A DNA stretch of 64,000 nt from Psychromonas ingrahamii 37 (GTDB lineage Bacteria > Pseudomonadota > Gammaproteobacteria > Enterobacterales > Psychromonadaceae), in NCBI RefSeq assembly GCF_000015285.1, contig NC_008709.1, positions 2,666,001 to 2,730,000 on the forward strand, given 5' to 3'. Below, one piece after another: positions 8,590-18,500 of the stretch. The position numbers and the translations under genes are program-made. Within the stretch, counting starts at the first letter, position 1; each line of letters begins with the position of its first letter. Below the pieces are notes generated by a model. It did not search any database. It saw only the letters and a list, made by a program, of their open reading frames with translations, and was not told where the DNA came from.

Positions 8590-9519
8590 ATGTCAGACGT
8601 ACTTTCAAAAAAACAACAGTTCTCACTAAAAAAACTGAACAAATCTTTACGCAAATCAACAGGTCAAGCTATTGCTGATTATAATATGATCGAAGAAGGT
8701 GACCGGGTGATGGTTTGCTTGTCGGGGGGTAAAGACAGTTTTACCATGCTTGATATCTTACTTGAGTTACGCGCGGCTGCACCCATACATTTTGAGATTA
8801 TTGCCGTCAACTTAGATCAAAAACAACCTGATTTTCCCGAGCATATCCTCCCTGAATATTTACAAAAATTAGGCGTTGATTACAAAATAGTAGAAGAAGA
8901 CACCTACAGCATTGTGCAAGATAAAATTCCGGAAGGTAAAACAACCTGCAGTTTATGCTCACGTTTAAGACGCGGCATTTTATACCGGACGGCTAAAGAA
9001 CTAGGCGCGACTAAAATCGCACTTGGACATCATCGAGATGATTTATTAGCGACGCTAATGTTAAATATGTTTTTTGGCGGTAAATTAAAATCTATGCCGG
9101 CAAAACTGGTTTCTGATAATGGAGAACACGTTGTTATCCGCCCATTAGCCTACTGTAAAGAAAAAGAGATTGAAGCCTACGCAAAACTCAAAGAGTACCC
9201 TATTATTCCCTGTAATTTATGTGGTTCACAACCCAATTTACAGCGCCAAGTCACCAAGAATATGTTGAACGAGTGGGATGTTAAATTCCCGGGCAGGCTA
9301 GAAACGATGTTTACCGCCATGCAAAATGTTGTTCCTTCGCATCTTTCCGACACTGCTCTTTTTAATTTTAAAGAGATAGATAAAAGTTCCGGAGTAATTG
9401 ATGGTGGCGATCTCGCTTTTGATAAAGAACCGATAAAGCATCACACTGAAGACATTACCCCGATCGAAACACAATATTATCAACAGCATCAAGCCGTTAA
9501 AATAAAACAATTAACTTAG
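8590..9519 (+). CDS. ttcA: tRNA 2-thiocytidine synthetase TtcA
   Basis: Forms 2-thiocytidine at position 32 of certain tRNAs, using ATP to activate the base and an Fe-S cluster to deliver sulfur. The PP-loop SGGKDS lies at residues 45-50. The cluster-type cysteine pairs are C120-x2-C123 (CSLC) and C208-x2-C211 (CNLC), as TtcA requires. The start is ATG 8590 (MSDVLSKK), with a purine-rich AAGG before it; an upstream in-frame extension from 8503 is not conserved-looking. 309 residues, close to the E. coli protein, with a short non-conserved tail. Monocistronic. Confidence 0.95.
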   Translation: MSDVLSKKQQFSLKKLNKSLRKSTGQAIADYNMIEEGDRVMVCLSGGKDSFTMLDILLELRAAAPIHFEIIAVNLDQKQPDFPEHILPEYLQKLGVDYKIVEEDTYSIVQDKIPEGKTTCSLCSRLRRGILYRTAKELGATKIALGHHRDDLLATLMLNMFFGGKLKSMPAKLVSDNGEHVVIRPLAYCKEKEIEAYAKLKEYPIIPCNLCGSQPNLQRQVTKNMLNEWDVKFPGRLETMFTAMQNVVPSHLSDTALFNFKEIDKSSGVIDGGDLAFDKEPIKHHTEDITPIETQYYQQHQAVKIKQLT

Positions 9520-9648
9520 CGTTAAAAGACGAACTTTCAATCTATTCGTTTTGTTATAGATCATAGTATTATCTCTTAGAAAGCATGATCTGATGTGTTT
9601 CTAAAAAAAAGGTAGGCTTAACGCAATAGTCATTTATAATCGAATCCG

Positions 9649-9690
9649 AATTTTAATTTTAATTTTAATTTTAATTTTAATTTTAATTTT
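9649..9690. repeat. Seven tandem copies of AATTTT in the tpiA leader
   Basis: A perfect hexanucleotide tract, seven units (42 bp), ends 21 bases before the tpiA ATG. It sits in the likely promoter or 5' leader, where a change in copy number would alter spacing or RNA structure. Confidence 0.9.
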
Positions 9691-9711
9691 ATAACAATAA
9701 TGGAGAAAAGT

Positions 9712-10464
9712 ATGAGAACACCACTAGTAATGGGTAACTGGAAATTAAATGGCACAAAAGAATCTGTATCCGCTTTAATCAAAGGCATTGAAGCCGCAGC
9801 AGATGCCGCAAAAAATGTTGAAGTTGCCGTTTGCCCGCCCACTATTTTTATCGAACAAGTAGCAAACCTAGTTGCAAATAACAGCATCGAATTAGGTGCT
9901 CAAGATGTAAGCACAAATATTTCAGGTGCTTTTACAGGTGAGACTTCTCCTGTAATGGTTAAAGAATTCGGTGCAAAATACAGCTTAGTCGGTCACAGTG
10001 AGCGTCGTCAGTACCACAATGAAACCGATGCCGTTGTAGCTGCAAAATTTGTTGCAATCCAGGCAAATGGTTTAGTCCCTGTATTGTGTATTGGTGAAAC
10101 GCTAGAAGAACGTGAAACTGATAAAACATTTAATGTTGTAGAAACACAGCTTAAAGCCGTTATCGATGTTTCAGGTATTGACGCATTAGAAAACGCCGTC
10201 ATTGCATACGAGCCAGTTTGGGCTATCGGCACAGGCAAAGTTGCATCTTCAGAGCAAGCTCAAGATGTTCACGCGCACATCCGTACTTGGTTAGCAGAGC
10301 AAAGCAAAGTTGTTGCTGCAAAAGTACAAATCCTTTACGGCGGCAGTGTTAAAGCTTCAAGTGCAAAAGAATTATTTGCCCAGCCTGACATTGATGGTGG
10401 TTTAGTGGGTGGCGCAGCATTATTGGTTGAAGAGTTTGTTGGTATTATAGAAGGTGCTAAATAG
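9712..10464 (+). CDS. tpiA: Triosephosphate isomerase
   Basis: Interconverts dihydroxyacetone phosphate and glyceraldehyde 3-phosphate in glycolysis and gluconeogenesis. 250 residues forming the TIM barrel. The substrate Lys is in GNWKLNG (K11), the catalytic His 95 is in GHSERR, and the catalytic Glu 167 is in AYEPVWAIGTG; the phosphate loop GGSV is near the C-terminus. The start is ATG 9712 because GGAG at 9702-9705 is well placed for it; the in-frame ATG at 9700 overlaps that site. A clear terminator follows. Confidence 0.97.
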   Translation: MRTPLVMGNWKLNGTKESVSALIKGIEAAADAAKNVEVAVCPPTIFIEQVANLVANNSIELGAQDVSTNISGAFTGETSPVMVKEFGAKYSLVGHSERRQYHNETDAVVAAKFVAIQANGLVPVLCIGETLEERETDKTFNVVETQLKAVIDVSGIDALENAVIAYEPVWAIGTGKVASSEQAQDVHAHIRTWLAEQSKVVAAKVQILYGGSVKASSAKELFAQPDIDGGLVGGAALLVEEFVGIIEGAK

Positions 10465-10510
10465 CCTTTTAATTTAATATCCCTATTTAATATCTATAGT
10501 TAATACCAAT

Positions 10511-10535
10511 AAAAGGCGCTATTCAGCGCCTTTTT
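10511..10535 (+). terminator. Rho-independent terminator after tpiA
   Basis: AAAAGGCGCT-ATTC-AGCGCCTTTTT: a perfect GC-rich stem with four-base loop and T run, 46 bases after the tpiA stop. Confidence 0.9.
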
Positions 10536-10692
10536 AGTTTCTTGTCTGACTTTCCCGCATAACCTGTTTCCCCCTCTCTATTGATCAATAAAGTAGGCAG
10601 CTATTTATTGTAACTATTAGAAAAAATAGCGCATTTAATCAATGCCGTGCTATTATCAAATAAGATTTTTTTTGAAGAACTTGGAGATAAAA

Positions 10693-11352
10693 ATGAATTC
10701 ACCGATCACTAATACCCGCTCAAAGAGCCATGGTATTGAAATTAATAAAGTACTTAGAAATACCTATATGTTGTTGGCTATGACGCTGGCGTTTTCTGCT
10801 TTAACGGCAACGTTAGCAACGATGATGCAAATTGGTCCAACCGCATCTTTAGTGCTTATGCTTGTGGGTTTTGGCACATTATTTATCGTATCTAAAAATG
10901 CAAATTCCAGTAAAGGGATCTTTTGGGTCTTCATCTTTACCGGCGTAATGGGCGCATCACTGGGTAATATGCTAAACCATTATTTAGCAATGGAAAATGG
11001 CGCAGCACTTATAATGCAGGCACTAGGTTCAACTGCTATTATTTTCTTTGCCCTGTCAGCTTATGTATTAACAACGCGCAAAGATTTTTCATTTATGGGC
11101 GGCTTTTTAATGGCGGGTATGATTGCTGTTATTATCGCAATGGTTGCAAATATCTTTTTACAAATACCCTTGATGCAAGTTGTCATTAGCAGTGTTGTTG
11201 TCTTAATTATGTCCGGCATGATCCTTTTTGATACGAGTCGTATTATCAACGGTGGAGAGACTAATTACATCAATGCAACCGTATCGTTATTCTTAAACTT
11301 ATTTAATATGTTTATTCATCTACTGGTTTTATTAAACATTTTAGATGACTAA
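10693..11352 (+). CDS. yccA: YccA-like Bax inhibitor-1 family membrane protein
   Basis: Seven-segment inner-membrane protein of the BI-1 (UPF0005) family, 219 residues, the same length as E. coli YccA, which binds FtsH and modulates its proteolysis of membrane substrates. Closely packed hydrophobic segments cover nearly all of residues 25-219, and the C-terminal ISSVVVLIMSGMILFDTSRI stretch is family-typical. The start is ATG 10693, with GGAG (10683-10686) upstream; the longer frame from 10642 adds an unrelated extension. A terminator follows. FtsH partnership is inferred from homology only. Confidence 0.88.
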   Translation: MNSPITNTRSKSHGIEINKVLRNTYMLLAMTLAFSALTATLATMMQIGPTASLVLMLVGFGTLFIVSKNANSSKGIFWVFIFTGVMGASLGNMLNHYLAMENGAALIMQALGSTAIIFFALSAYVLTTRKDFSFMGGFLMAGMIAVIIAMVANIFLQIPLMQVVISSVVVLIMSGMILFDTSRIINGGETNYINATVSLFLNLFNMFIHLLVLLNILDD

Positions 11353-11370
11353 TTATTTCTTATTTAAAAG

Positions 11371-11398
11371 AAAAAACGCACTCTGAGTGCGTTTTTTT
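11371..11398 (+). terminator. Rho-independent terminator after yccA
   Basis: AAAAAACGCACT-CTG-AGTGCGTTTTTTT: perfect stem and a long T run 18 bases after the stop. Confidence 0.92.
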
Positions 11399-11534
11399 AT
11401 ATCTGAATTTCAGGATGATATAGCGACGCTCTGTATTTTTATCTTATCCTTTAAGCTTTCTTATTTCCGACAGATAGCCTGCTAAGTTAGGCGAATTAAT
11501 CAATATTAGCGTTATTAATGCAGATGTAAATAGA

Positions 11535-11745
11535 GAATTAAATCACAGAGGATTGGCAATATGAGAAGATCTTTGGGAATGGCATAAAACACCATTGAGA
11601 CTGTTATACCATAATGAAAAAGATATGCAGGTAATGATCGAAACAAACAGACTGAATACCACACATCCTAACGCAAAAAATCGCCCAAGCTATCACCCAT
11701 TTATTAGATAAATGTGGTGCGCTAAATTTTAATCATATTAACTAA
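11535..11745 (+). pseudogene. Possible degraded small gene between yccA and lolE
   Basis: Short protein-like stretches in shifting plus-strand frames: EDLWEWHKTPLRLLYHNEKD from 11565, running on to a stop near 11709, then IAQAITHLLDKC ending at the stop 11743-11745. They join if one frameshift is allowed at the A run near 11675. No full-length frame or start is present and I do not recognise the family. It may be a remnant or chance. Its last 16 bases resemble the repeat array that follows. Confidence 0.25.
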
Positions 11746-12200
11746 TTAGCGCCAATTTTTCAGCTTAACAATTCAGCTAATGAGCAAATCCCAGTTCCAA
11801 TGCAGTTGCTGATCATATATTACTAACGCTCTATTTTTTAAGCTTAGCAATTCAGCTAATGAGCAAATCCCAGTTCCAATGCAGTTGCTGATCATATATT
11901 ACTAACGCTCTATTTTTTAAGCTTAGCAATTCAGCTAATGAGCAAATCCCAGTTCCAATGCAGTTGCTGATCATATATTACTAACGCTCTATTTTTTAAG
12001 CTTAACAATTCAGCTAATGAGCAAATCCCAGTTCCAATGCAGTTGCTGATCATATATTACTAACGCTCTATTTTTTAAGCTTAACAATTCAGCTAATGAG
12101 CAAATCCCAGTTCCAATGCAGTTGCTGATCATATATTACTAACGCTCTATTTTTTAAGCTTAGCAATTCAACTAATGAGCAAATCCTAGTTCCAATGCAG
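11730..12200. repeat. 79-bp tandem repeat array overlapping the 3' end of lolE
   Basis: Near-identical units start at 11763, 11842, 11921, 12000 and 12079, each exactly 79 bases apart. A sixth partial copy begins at 12158 and runs into the lolE coding end (matching to about 12200). A diverged seventh piece precedes 11763 from about 11730. Each unit carries a copy of the last eight lolE codons plus stop (ALELGFAH) and about 50 bases of spacer. Copies differ mainly by A or G at unit position 6, so they are recent duplications. As 79 is not a multiple of 3, the array cannot be one long coding repeat. Confidence 0.92.
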
Positions 12201-13413
12201 GCTGGATCTTACTTGCCCGCCAAGCGGGATATAGAGTAGATAACACACTCATAAAAAAAGCGGCAACAGTCACAACAATAACTTGCTCATAAATTAAATG
12301 TGAGGGTAAAAAATCTATAAAATAAACATCACCCGATAAGAATTTATGGCCGATGACAGTTTCTATAAATTTAACAATATCGGTCAAATTTAAGGCAATA
12401 AAAATACCGATAGCAGCACCTAAAAGACAACCTACCAGACCATTAAATGCCCCCTGCACGATGAATATACCGCGTAACAACCATTTTGAGGCCCCCATGG
12501 TTTTTAAAATAGCAATGTCGCCTCTTTTTTCATTAACGGCCATCACCAGAGTAGATACAATATTAAAACAGGCAACGGCGATAACCAGCAATAAAATGAC
12601 ATACATTAAAGATTTAACCATCTGAATATCTTGATATAAATAACCCTGGCTGGTGATCCAGCTTTTTATATACAGATAATCATTAAGACTATAACCCACG
12701 TCCCGTGCTAATGTTTGTGCATCTAATATATCCGCTACTTTAAAAGCAATCCCATTCGCACTGTCGAGTCCCAATATTTGTTTGGCATCGTCGATATGCA
12801 TAAAACCAAGGGCGTTATCTAACTGCCCTCCCATTTCAAATAACCCCACTAAGGTGAGCTTTATTTTACGAGGAGATTTTAATTGTTGTCCACCCTCTTG
12901 CGGCAATATTAATGTTAACGAGTCACCTATCTTCATAGCAAGCTTCAGTGCAACACTTTTACCTAATACGATTGAACGCTGCCCCGTTTTTAATAACTCC
13001 CAGCCTCCGCCTTTTATATAATGCTCAACAGCTGTCACATCCCTTTCACTTTTCGGGGCTATCGCTCTAATTTGCAACGCTTTTATTTGATCATCTTTTT
13101 GCAATAAACCATTCAGCATAATGTACGGGCTTGCGGCAATAACACCGGGATGATGCCTGACTTGTTTTAAGGAACTGTCCAGATTTTCAAAGCTACCATT
13201 GACTGTTTCTAACTCTGCATGAGGAATAACAGCTAACATCTGATCACGTAATGCCTTTTCAAAACCATTCATTGCCGACAGGCCGACAATTAATGCAGTC
13301 ACCCCAAGCGCGATACCCAATATGGAGGCCATAGAAATAAAAGAAACAAACTTATTTTTATGTTTAGCCTTACTATATCGCAGGCCGATAAAAATTAATA
13401 AAGGGCGAAACAT
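12172..13413 (-). CDS. lolE: LolE, lipoprotein-releasing ABC transporter permease
   Basis: Inner-membrane subunit of LolCDE, which extracts outer-membrane-destined lipoproteins from the inner membrane and passes them to LolA. 413 residues: a membrane segment near residues 25-47, a large periplasmic MacB_PCD-like domain (about 50-265) and a three-segment FtsX domain at the C-terminus. Third gene of lolC-lolD-lolE; its ATG overlaps the lolD stop by one base. LolC and LolE are paralogues and I assign LolE by position. The last codons (ending LELGFAH) are the part duplicated in the downstream 79-bp array. Confidence 0.9.
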   Translation of the reverse strand: MFRPLLIFIGLRYSKAKHKNKFVSFISMASILGIALGVTALIVGLSAMNGFEKALRDQMLAVIPHAELETVNGSFENLDSSLKQVRHHPGVIAASPYIMLNGLLQKDDQIKALQIRAIAPKSERDVTAVEHYIKGGGWELLKTGQRSIVLGKSVALKLAMKIGDSLTLILPQEGGQQLKSPRKIKLTLVGLFEMGGQLDNALGFMHIDDAKQILGLDSANGIAFKVADILDAQTLARDVGYSLNDYLYIKSWITSQGYLYQDIQMVKSLMYVILLLVIAVACFNIVSTLVMAVNEKRGDIAILKTMGASKWLLRGIFIVQGAFNGLVGCLLGAAIGIFIALNLTDIVKFIETVIGHKFLSGDVYFIDFLPSHLIYEQVIVVTVAAFFMSVLSTLYPAWRASKIQPALELGFAH

Positions 13414-14096
13414 TATACCTTTCCCTGTAACACACCACTGTTCATATGTTCCTGACGCGTTAATTTATTGGCTAACTGTTGATCATGAGTCACTACCACA
13501 AAAGCAGTCCCCGACTCTTCATTAAGACTGACAATCAATTGATAAATACTCTCAGCACTTTTTGCGTCTAAATTTCCGGTGGGTTCATCGGCCAAAACCA
13601 GTTTAGGTTCATTGATTAAAGCACGAGCAATAGCAACTCGCTGTCTTTCCCCGCCAGAAAGTTCAGAGGGTCGGTGTAAAACCCGATGCTCCAAACCGAC
13701 ACGCTTTAAAATAGCGTGCGATTTTTGTGTTGCCACTTTAATACTTTTCCCCGCAATTAATAATGGCATAGCCACATTTTCAAGCGCATTAAATTCAGAC
13801 AGGAGGTGGTGAAACTGGTAGACGAAGCCCAAGCATTGATTACGCCATTGAGATTGCTCATTATTGCTTAGTTGATGAATATTCTTACCCTGATAAAACA
13901 CTTCGCCTTGAGTTGGTATATCAAGGGCACCTAACAGATGTAATAAGGTACTTTTTCCTGATCCCGAGCTACCAACAATGGCTAATAACTCCCCCGCGTT
14001 AACGGACAAATCAACATCATGTAACACTGTGGTTGAGAGTTTTCCTTCACCATAAACTTTACTTAAATTACGACACACCAAAAGTTCTTTATTCAT
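13413..14096 (-). CDS. lolD: LolD, lipoprotein-releasing ABC transporter ATPase
   Basis: ATPase that drives LolC/LolE, 227 residues. Walker A GSSGSGKS (42-49), signature LSGGE (146-150), Walker B with D170-E171-P-T and the H-loop VVTHD are all intact. The ATG overlaps lolC by eight bases and the stop overlaps lolE by one, so the three subunits are translationally coupled. Confidence 0.95.
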   Translation of the reverse strand: MNKELLVCRNLSKVYGEGKLSTTVLHDVDLSVNAGELLAIVGSSGSGKSTLLHLLGALDIPTQGEVFYQGKNIHQLSNNEQSQWRNQCLGFVYQFHHLLSEFNALENVAMPLLIAGKSIKVATQKSHAILKRVGLEHRVLHRPSELSGGERQRVAIARALINEPKLVLADEPTGNLDAKSAESIYQLIVSLNEESGTAFVVVTHDQQLANKLTRQEHMNSGVLQGKV

Positions 14097-15315
14097 ATCT
14101 TAATGCCTCTATAGGGCTGACTTTCCCGGCTTGATAAGCGGGGTACAAGGTCGCCATTAAACTTAATAACATAGCACCAAATATGATAGCAAATATCTGC
14201 ACTGGTTCGTACAAAACAGGTAATAAGCGGGTACCACCAGATGCACTAGAGAGCAGGTTCAGCCCCAAAAAGGATAATATTTCATTGATGTATGCACTCA
14301 CCAACAGCCCCAATCCTGTACCAACAAGCGCTCCGATAATGCCACTCCAGGCACCTTGAATAATAAAGATAAGGTTGAGGGTTGTGCCTTTAATACCCAG
14401 AGTCTTCAAAATGGCCACTTCCGCATTTTTATCATTAACCACCATCACAGACGCTGAAAGTATATTAAATGCGGCAACTGCAATGATCAGACATAACAAT
14501 AACCAAATCATATTTTTTTCCATTTTTACGGCAGAAAATAACTCACCATGTGTTTGCCGCCAATCCTGCAGCGTTTGCCCCTCTTTCAAAACAGGCGGCA
14601 ACCAATCTTCAACATCAAAAGCATCATTAAAATAAAGCCTTAAGCCGGTCACCTGATCAAGGCCTATTCTGATTAAACGTGCAGCGTCTTGCGCATGTAA
14701 TAAAACAAGTTGTTTATCAACATCTGATCCAACGGCAAACAATCCCATTACGGTAAAATTTCGCTGACTGGGGATACGCCCCAAAGGGGTAAAACGACTG
14801 CCTCTGGCTGAGATAATTCGAATTTTATCACCTTTAGTGACACCCAGTTGTTGGGCTAAACTTTGACCAATAATAACATTGTATTGTCCGGCTTTTAAAT
14901 CACTCATCTGACCCAGAGTAAGATTGTTTTTAATCACGTTGCTGACATATAAATCAGGTATGATACCTTCAAGTTGCACTCCCTGCAGGCCTCTATTACT
15001 CTGAATAATGGCTTCGCTCCGCACCACAGGCTCGACGGTGTTGACTAATGGCATATTCTGTAATGCAGGAAGCCGGCTTTGCCAGTCATCAATGACTTGT
15101 TCTTGGTTACTAATAATTGCGTGCGGAATGGCGCCTAATATTCTTACTTTCAGTTCATTTTCGAAACCGTTCATAACAGATAACACAGTGATCAGTGCCA
15201 GTACACCTAAGGTAATGCCACCCGTTGAAAACAAAGAAACAAATGAGATAAATTTATTATTACGCTTTGATTTGGTATAGCGCAAGCCGATAAATACACT
15301 AAGGGGGTAGAACAT
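14089..15315 (-). CDS. lolC: LolC, lipoprotein-releasing ABC transporter permease
   Basis: First gene of the lolCDE operon, 408 residues with the same plan as LolE: one N-terminal membrane segment, a large periplasmic domain and a C-terminal FtsX domain ending PIEALRYE, the family-typical tail. In E. coli LolC the periplasmic domain recruits LolA. Divergent from mfd across a 282-base region that must hold both promoters. Confidence 0.92.
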   Translation of the reverse strand: MFYPLSVFIGLRYTKSKRNNKFISFVSLFSTGGITLGVLALITVLSVMNGFENELKVRILGAIPHAIISNQEQVIDDWQSRLPALQNMPLVNTVEPVVRSEAIIQSNRGLQGVQLEGIIPDLYVSNVIKNNLTLGQMSDLKAGQYNVIIGQSLAQQLGVTKGDKIRIISARGSRFTPLGRIPSQRNFTVMGLFAVGSDVDKQLVLLHAQDAARLIRIGLDQVTGLRLYFNDAFDVEDWLPPVLKEGQTLQDWRQTHGELFSAVKMEKNMIWLLLCLIIAVAAFNILSASVMVVNDKNAEVAILKTLGIKGTTLNLIFIIQGAWSGIIGALVGTGLGLLVSAYINEILSFLGLNLLSSASGGTRLLPVLYEPVQIFAIIFGAMLLSLMATLYPAYQAGKVSPIEALRYE

Positions 15316-15396
15316 AAATGCCTTTATTATTTAAGCTGTTATTTTGCCATTGGCAATGAAAGTTAAATGCGGTAAAAATCAGGAAATGACAAATAA

Positions 15397-15476
15397 CGCT
15401 TTGATTCAAAATTATGAATAAACATTCTAATGTATCTGCAAAGATCAAGATACCCAAAAGTATTTAAATCAAAGCG
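15397..15476. repeat. 14-bp inverted repeat in the lolC/mfd divergent region
   Basis: CGCTTTGATTCAAA at 15397-15410 pairs with TTTAAATCAAAGCG at 15463-15476 (13 of 14). It is centred in the intergenic region between the divergent lolC and mfd starts. It could be an operator pair or a cruciform; no regulator is recognised. Confidence 0.5.
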
Positions 15477-15597
15477 ATGGCTAATTTGTTGATAAATACA
15501 CACCGGAAAGTTCAAAGTTCATTGCATAGTTGGTGTAAACAGTGAAAAATAGTTAGAGTAACTCCTTTTTTAATGAATATAATGGATAACACATTCA

Positions 15598-18500
15598 ATG
15601 ACTGACCTAGCTTTATTATCTGTTCCCGCATTAAAGAAAAAATCAGATCGTTTAATATTCGGAAATTTATTGGGTAGTAGTCAAGCATTGGCTATTAGTG
15701 AGTGTGCCAAACAACAAGCATCCCCCTTAATTTTGATCGTTGATGATACGCCCACTGCTTTAAAATTAAGGCAGGAACTTGAATTTTTCGTTGAAGATAA
15801 CCTTGAACTAATTACCTTTCCCGATTGGGAAACACTGCCTTACGATAATTTCTCGCCTCATCAGGATATTATCTCTAACCGTATCGAAACATTATATAAG
15901 TTACCAAATCTTAAAAATGCCATATTAATTGTCCCAATCAGTACGCTGTTACTGCGTATCGCCCCCCCTTCCTATTTAAAACAGCACACTTTAATAATAA
16001 AAAATAAGCAAAAGATTGAATTACAAGCATTACGAGCGGATCTTCAAGAAGCGGGTTATTATGCGGTTGAACAAGTTATGGAACATGGCGAGTTCTGCGC
16101 ACGGGGCTCCTTGTTAGATATTTACCCTATGGGCAGTGACACGCCGTACCGTATTGATTTTTTTGATGATGAAGTTGACTCTATTCGTCCCTTTGATAGT
16201 GAAAGCCAACGTTCTTTAAAAGCGATTTCGGAAATAAAATTACTGCCCGCACATGAATTTGCAACGGATAAAGACGCTATTAAGCGTTTTAAAGTACAAT
16301 TTACCCATAAATTCACCTCACCGTTATCAACCGGTAACGACTCTGTCTTTGAGCAAATTAGTCAGCATAATTTACCTGCGGGTATTGAATATTATTTACC
16401 CCTTTTTTTTGCTGACACTGCAAGCTTATTTGATTATTTCCCAAGTAATGCCAGACTAGCAATTGCGGGTGATATTAATCAAGCCTGTAGCGATTTTTGG
16501 AAAACCATCTCCACCCGTTATCAAGAAAAATCTGTTGATTTATTCCGCCCTTTATTGCCGCCCGAAGAGTTATATCTGCGCCATGAGCAGTGTTTTGAAC
16601 TTATAAACCAGTGGCCTCGTTATGACTTTCGTACGCAACCTTTTGAACACCCAAAAAACACCAAGCAGAACTGCGCAATACAAGCCGTTCCTGATATTCA
16701 GATTGAACATAACAAAAACGCGCCATTGCAGAAGCTCCAACATTTCATCACAAATTTTACCGGTAAAGTATTATTTAGCGTTGAATCAGCGGGACGTAAG
16801 GAGTCTTTATTAGAGTTATTAGCCACCTTAAAATTACCCCTTAGCGAATTCTCTACCCTGACCTCTTTTACTAAAAGTAAGAAACAACTTGGCATTACCA
16901 TCAGTCAAGTTGAAAACAGTTTTATATTAACGGATACTGATTTTGCATTTGTGACAGAAAATGAATTATTAGGCCATAAAGTCACACAACGACGTCGACG
17001 TAAAGAAAATAACGATGAGAATTACAGCGCTGATCATATCGTGCGTAATTTGGCAGAGATTAAAATAGATCAGCCAGTTGTTCATATTGATTATGGTGTG
17101 GGTAAATATTTAGGGCTGGAAACAATAGAAACTGCTGGTCACTTAACTGAATTTGTTAAATTGGAATATCTGCGCGGTGATAAACTTTACGTCCCCGTAA
17201 GCTCTCTCCAATTAATCAGCCGCTATAGCGGTCATGATGTAGAAAATGCCCCCATTAATAAATTAGGCACGGAAACGTGGCAAAAAGCCAAAAAACAGGC
17301 CGCAGAAAAAGTGCGGGATGTCGCCGCAGAACTGCTTGAAGTTTATGCACAACGGGCAGCCAAGGTCGGCCATCAATATAAGCTTAATAAAACGCATTAT
17401 GCGCTATTTAGCAACGACTTTCCTTTTGAAGAAACCCATGATCAGGCTCTTACCATAAAGGCTGTTATATCTGATATGTGTTCTTCACAGCCGATGGACA
17501 GGCTGGTTTGTGGTGATGTAGGTTTTGGTAAAACCGAGGTGGCAATGCGTGCGGCCTTTATCGCCACCGATAATTTACGCCAGGTTGCTCTTTTAGTACC
17601 AACAACCTTGCTCGCACAGCAGCATTATGAAAATTTTAAAGATAGATTTGCCGACTGGCCAGTGCGTATCGAAGTCCTTTCGCGCTTTAAAACAGCAAAA
17701 CAGCAGAAACTTATTCTGGAAGAAGTAAACCAGGGAAAAATTGATATACTGATCGGTACACACAAACTGCTCAGCAGCAATGTGCAATTTGCTGATTTAG
17801 GGTTGTTAATTATTGATGAAGAGCATCGATTTGGCGTACGCCAAAAGGAAAAAATCAAAGCCTTGCGGGCACAAATTGACATTTTAACGCTAACAGCTAC
17901 TCCCATTCCAAGAACATTAAATATGTCGATGAATGGCATGAGAGATCTTTCAATTATCGCAACGCCGCCAGCAAAACGCTTAGCGGTAAAAACCTTCGTC
18001 GTACAGAAGAAAGATCAAATTATAAGCGATGCAATAACCCGTGAAATTATGCGTGGCGGACAAGTTTACTTTTTACATAATAACGTTGCTACTATCGAAA
18101 AAGCAGCTCACGATATACAGCAGCTTATACCACAGGCAAAAGTGGCTGTTGCTCACGGGCAAATGAATGAACATCAGCTTGAAAAAATCATGGCTGACTT
18201 TTACCATCAGCGACAAAACGTGTTAGTTTGCAGCACTATTATTGAGACAGGTATTGATATCCCCAGTGCCAATACTATTATCATCAATCGTGCCGACCAT
18301 CTTGGTCTTGCACAATTGCATCAACTGCGCGGGCGGGTTGGCCGTTCACATCATCAAGCCTATGCGTATCTTTTAACACCAAAACCCAAGCTAATGACCA
18401 AAGATGCACAAAAAAGGCTGCAGGCGATCGAAGCGTTAGATACCTTAGGGGCAGGTTTTACTCTGGCCACTCACGATTTAGAAATTCGCGGCGCGGGTGA

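Noticed and set aside
9630-9887. 85-codon minus-strand frame ending in KLKLKL
   Set aside because: The Lys-Leu run is the translation of the AATTTT repeat; it overlaps the tpiA start.
11353-12171. CRISPR array
   Set aside because: Units are 79 bp direct copies without variable spacers and they carry the lolE end; no cas genes are nearby.
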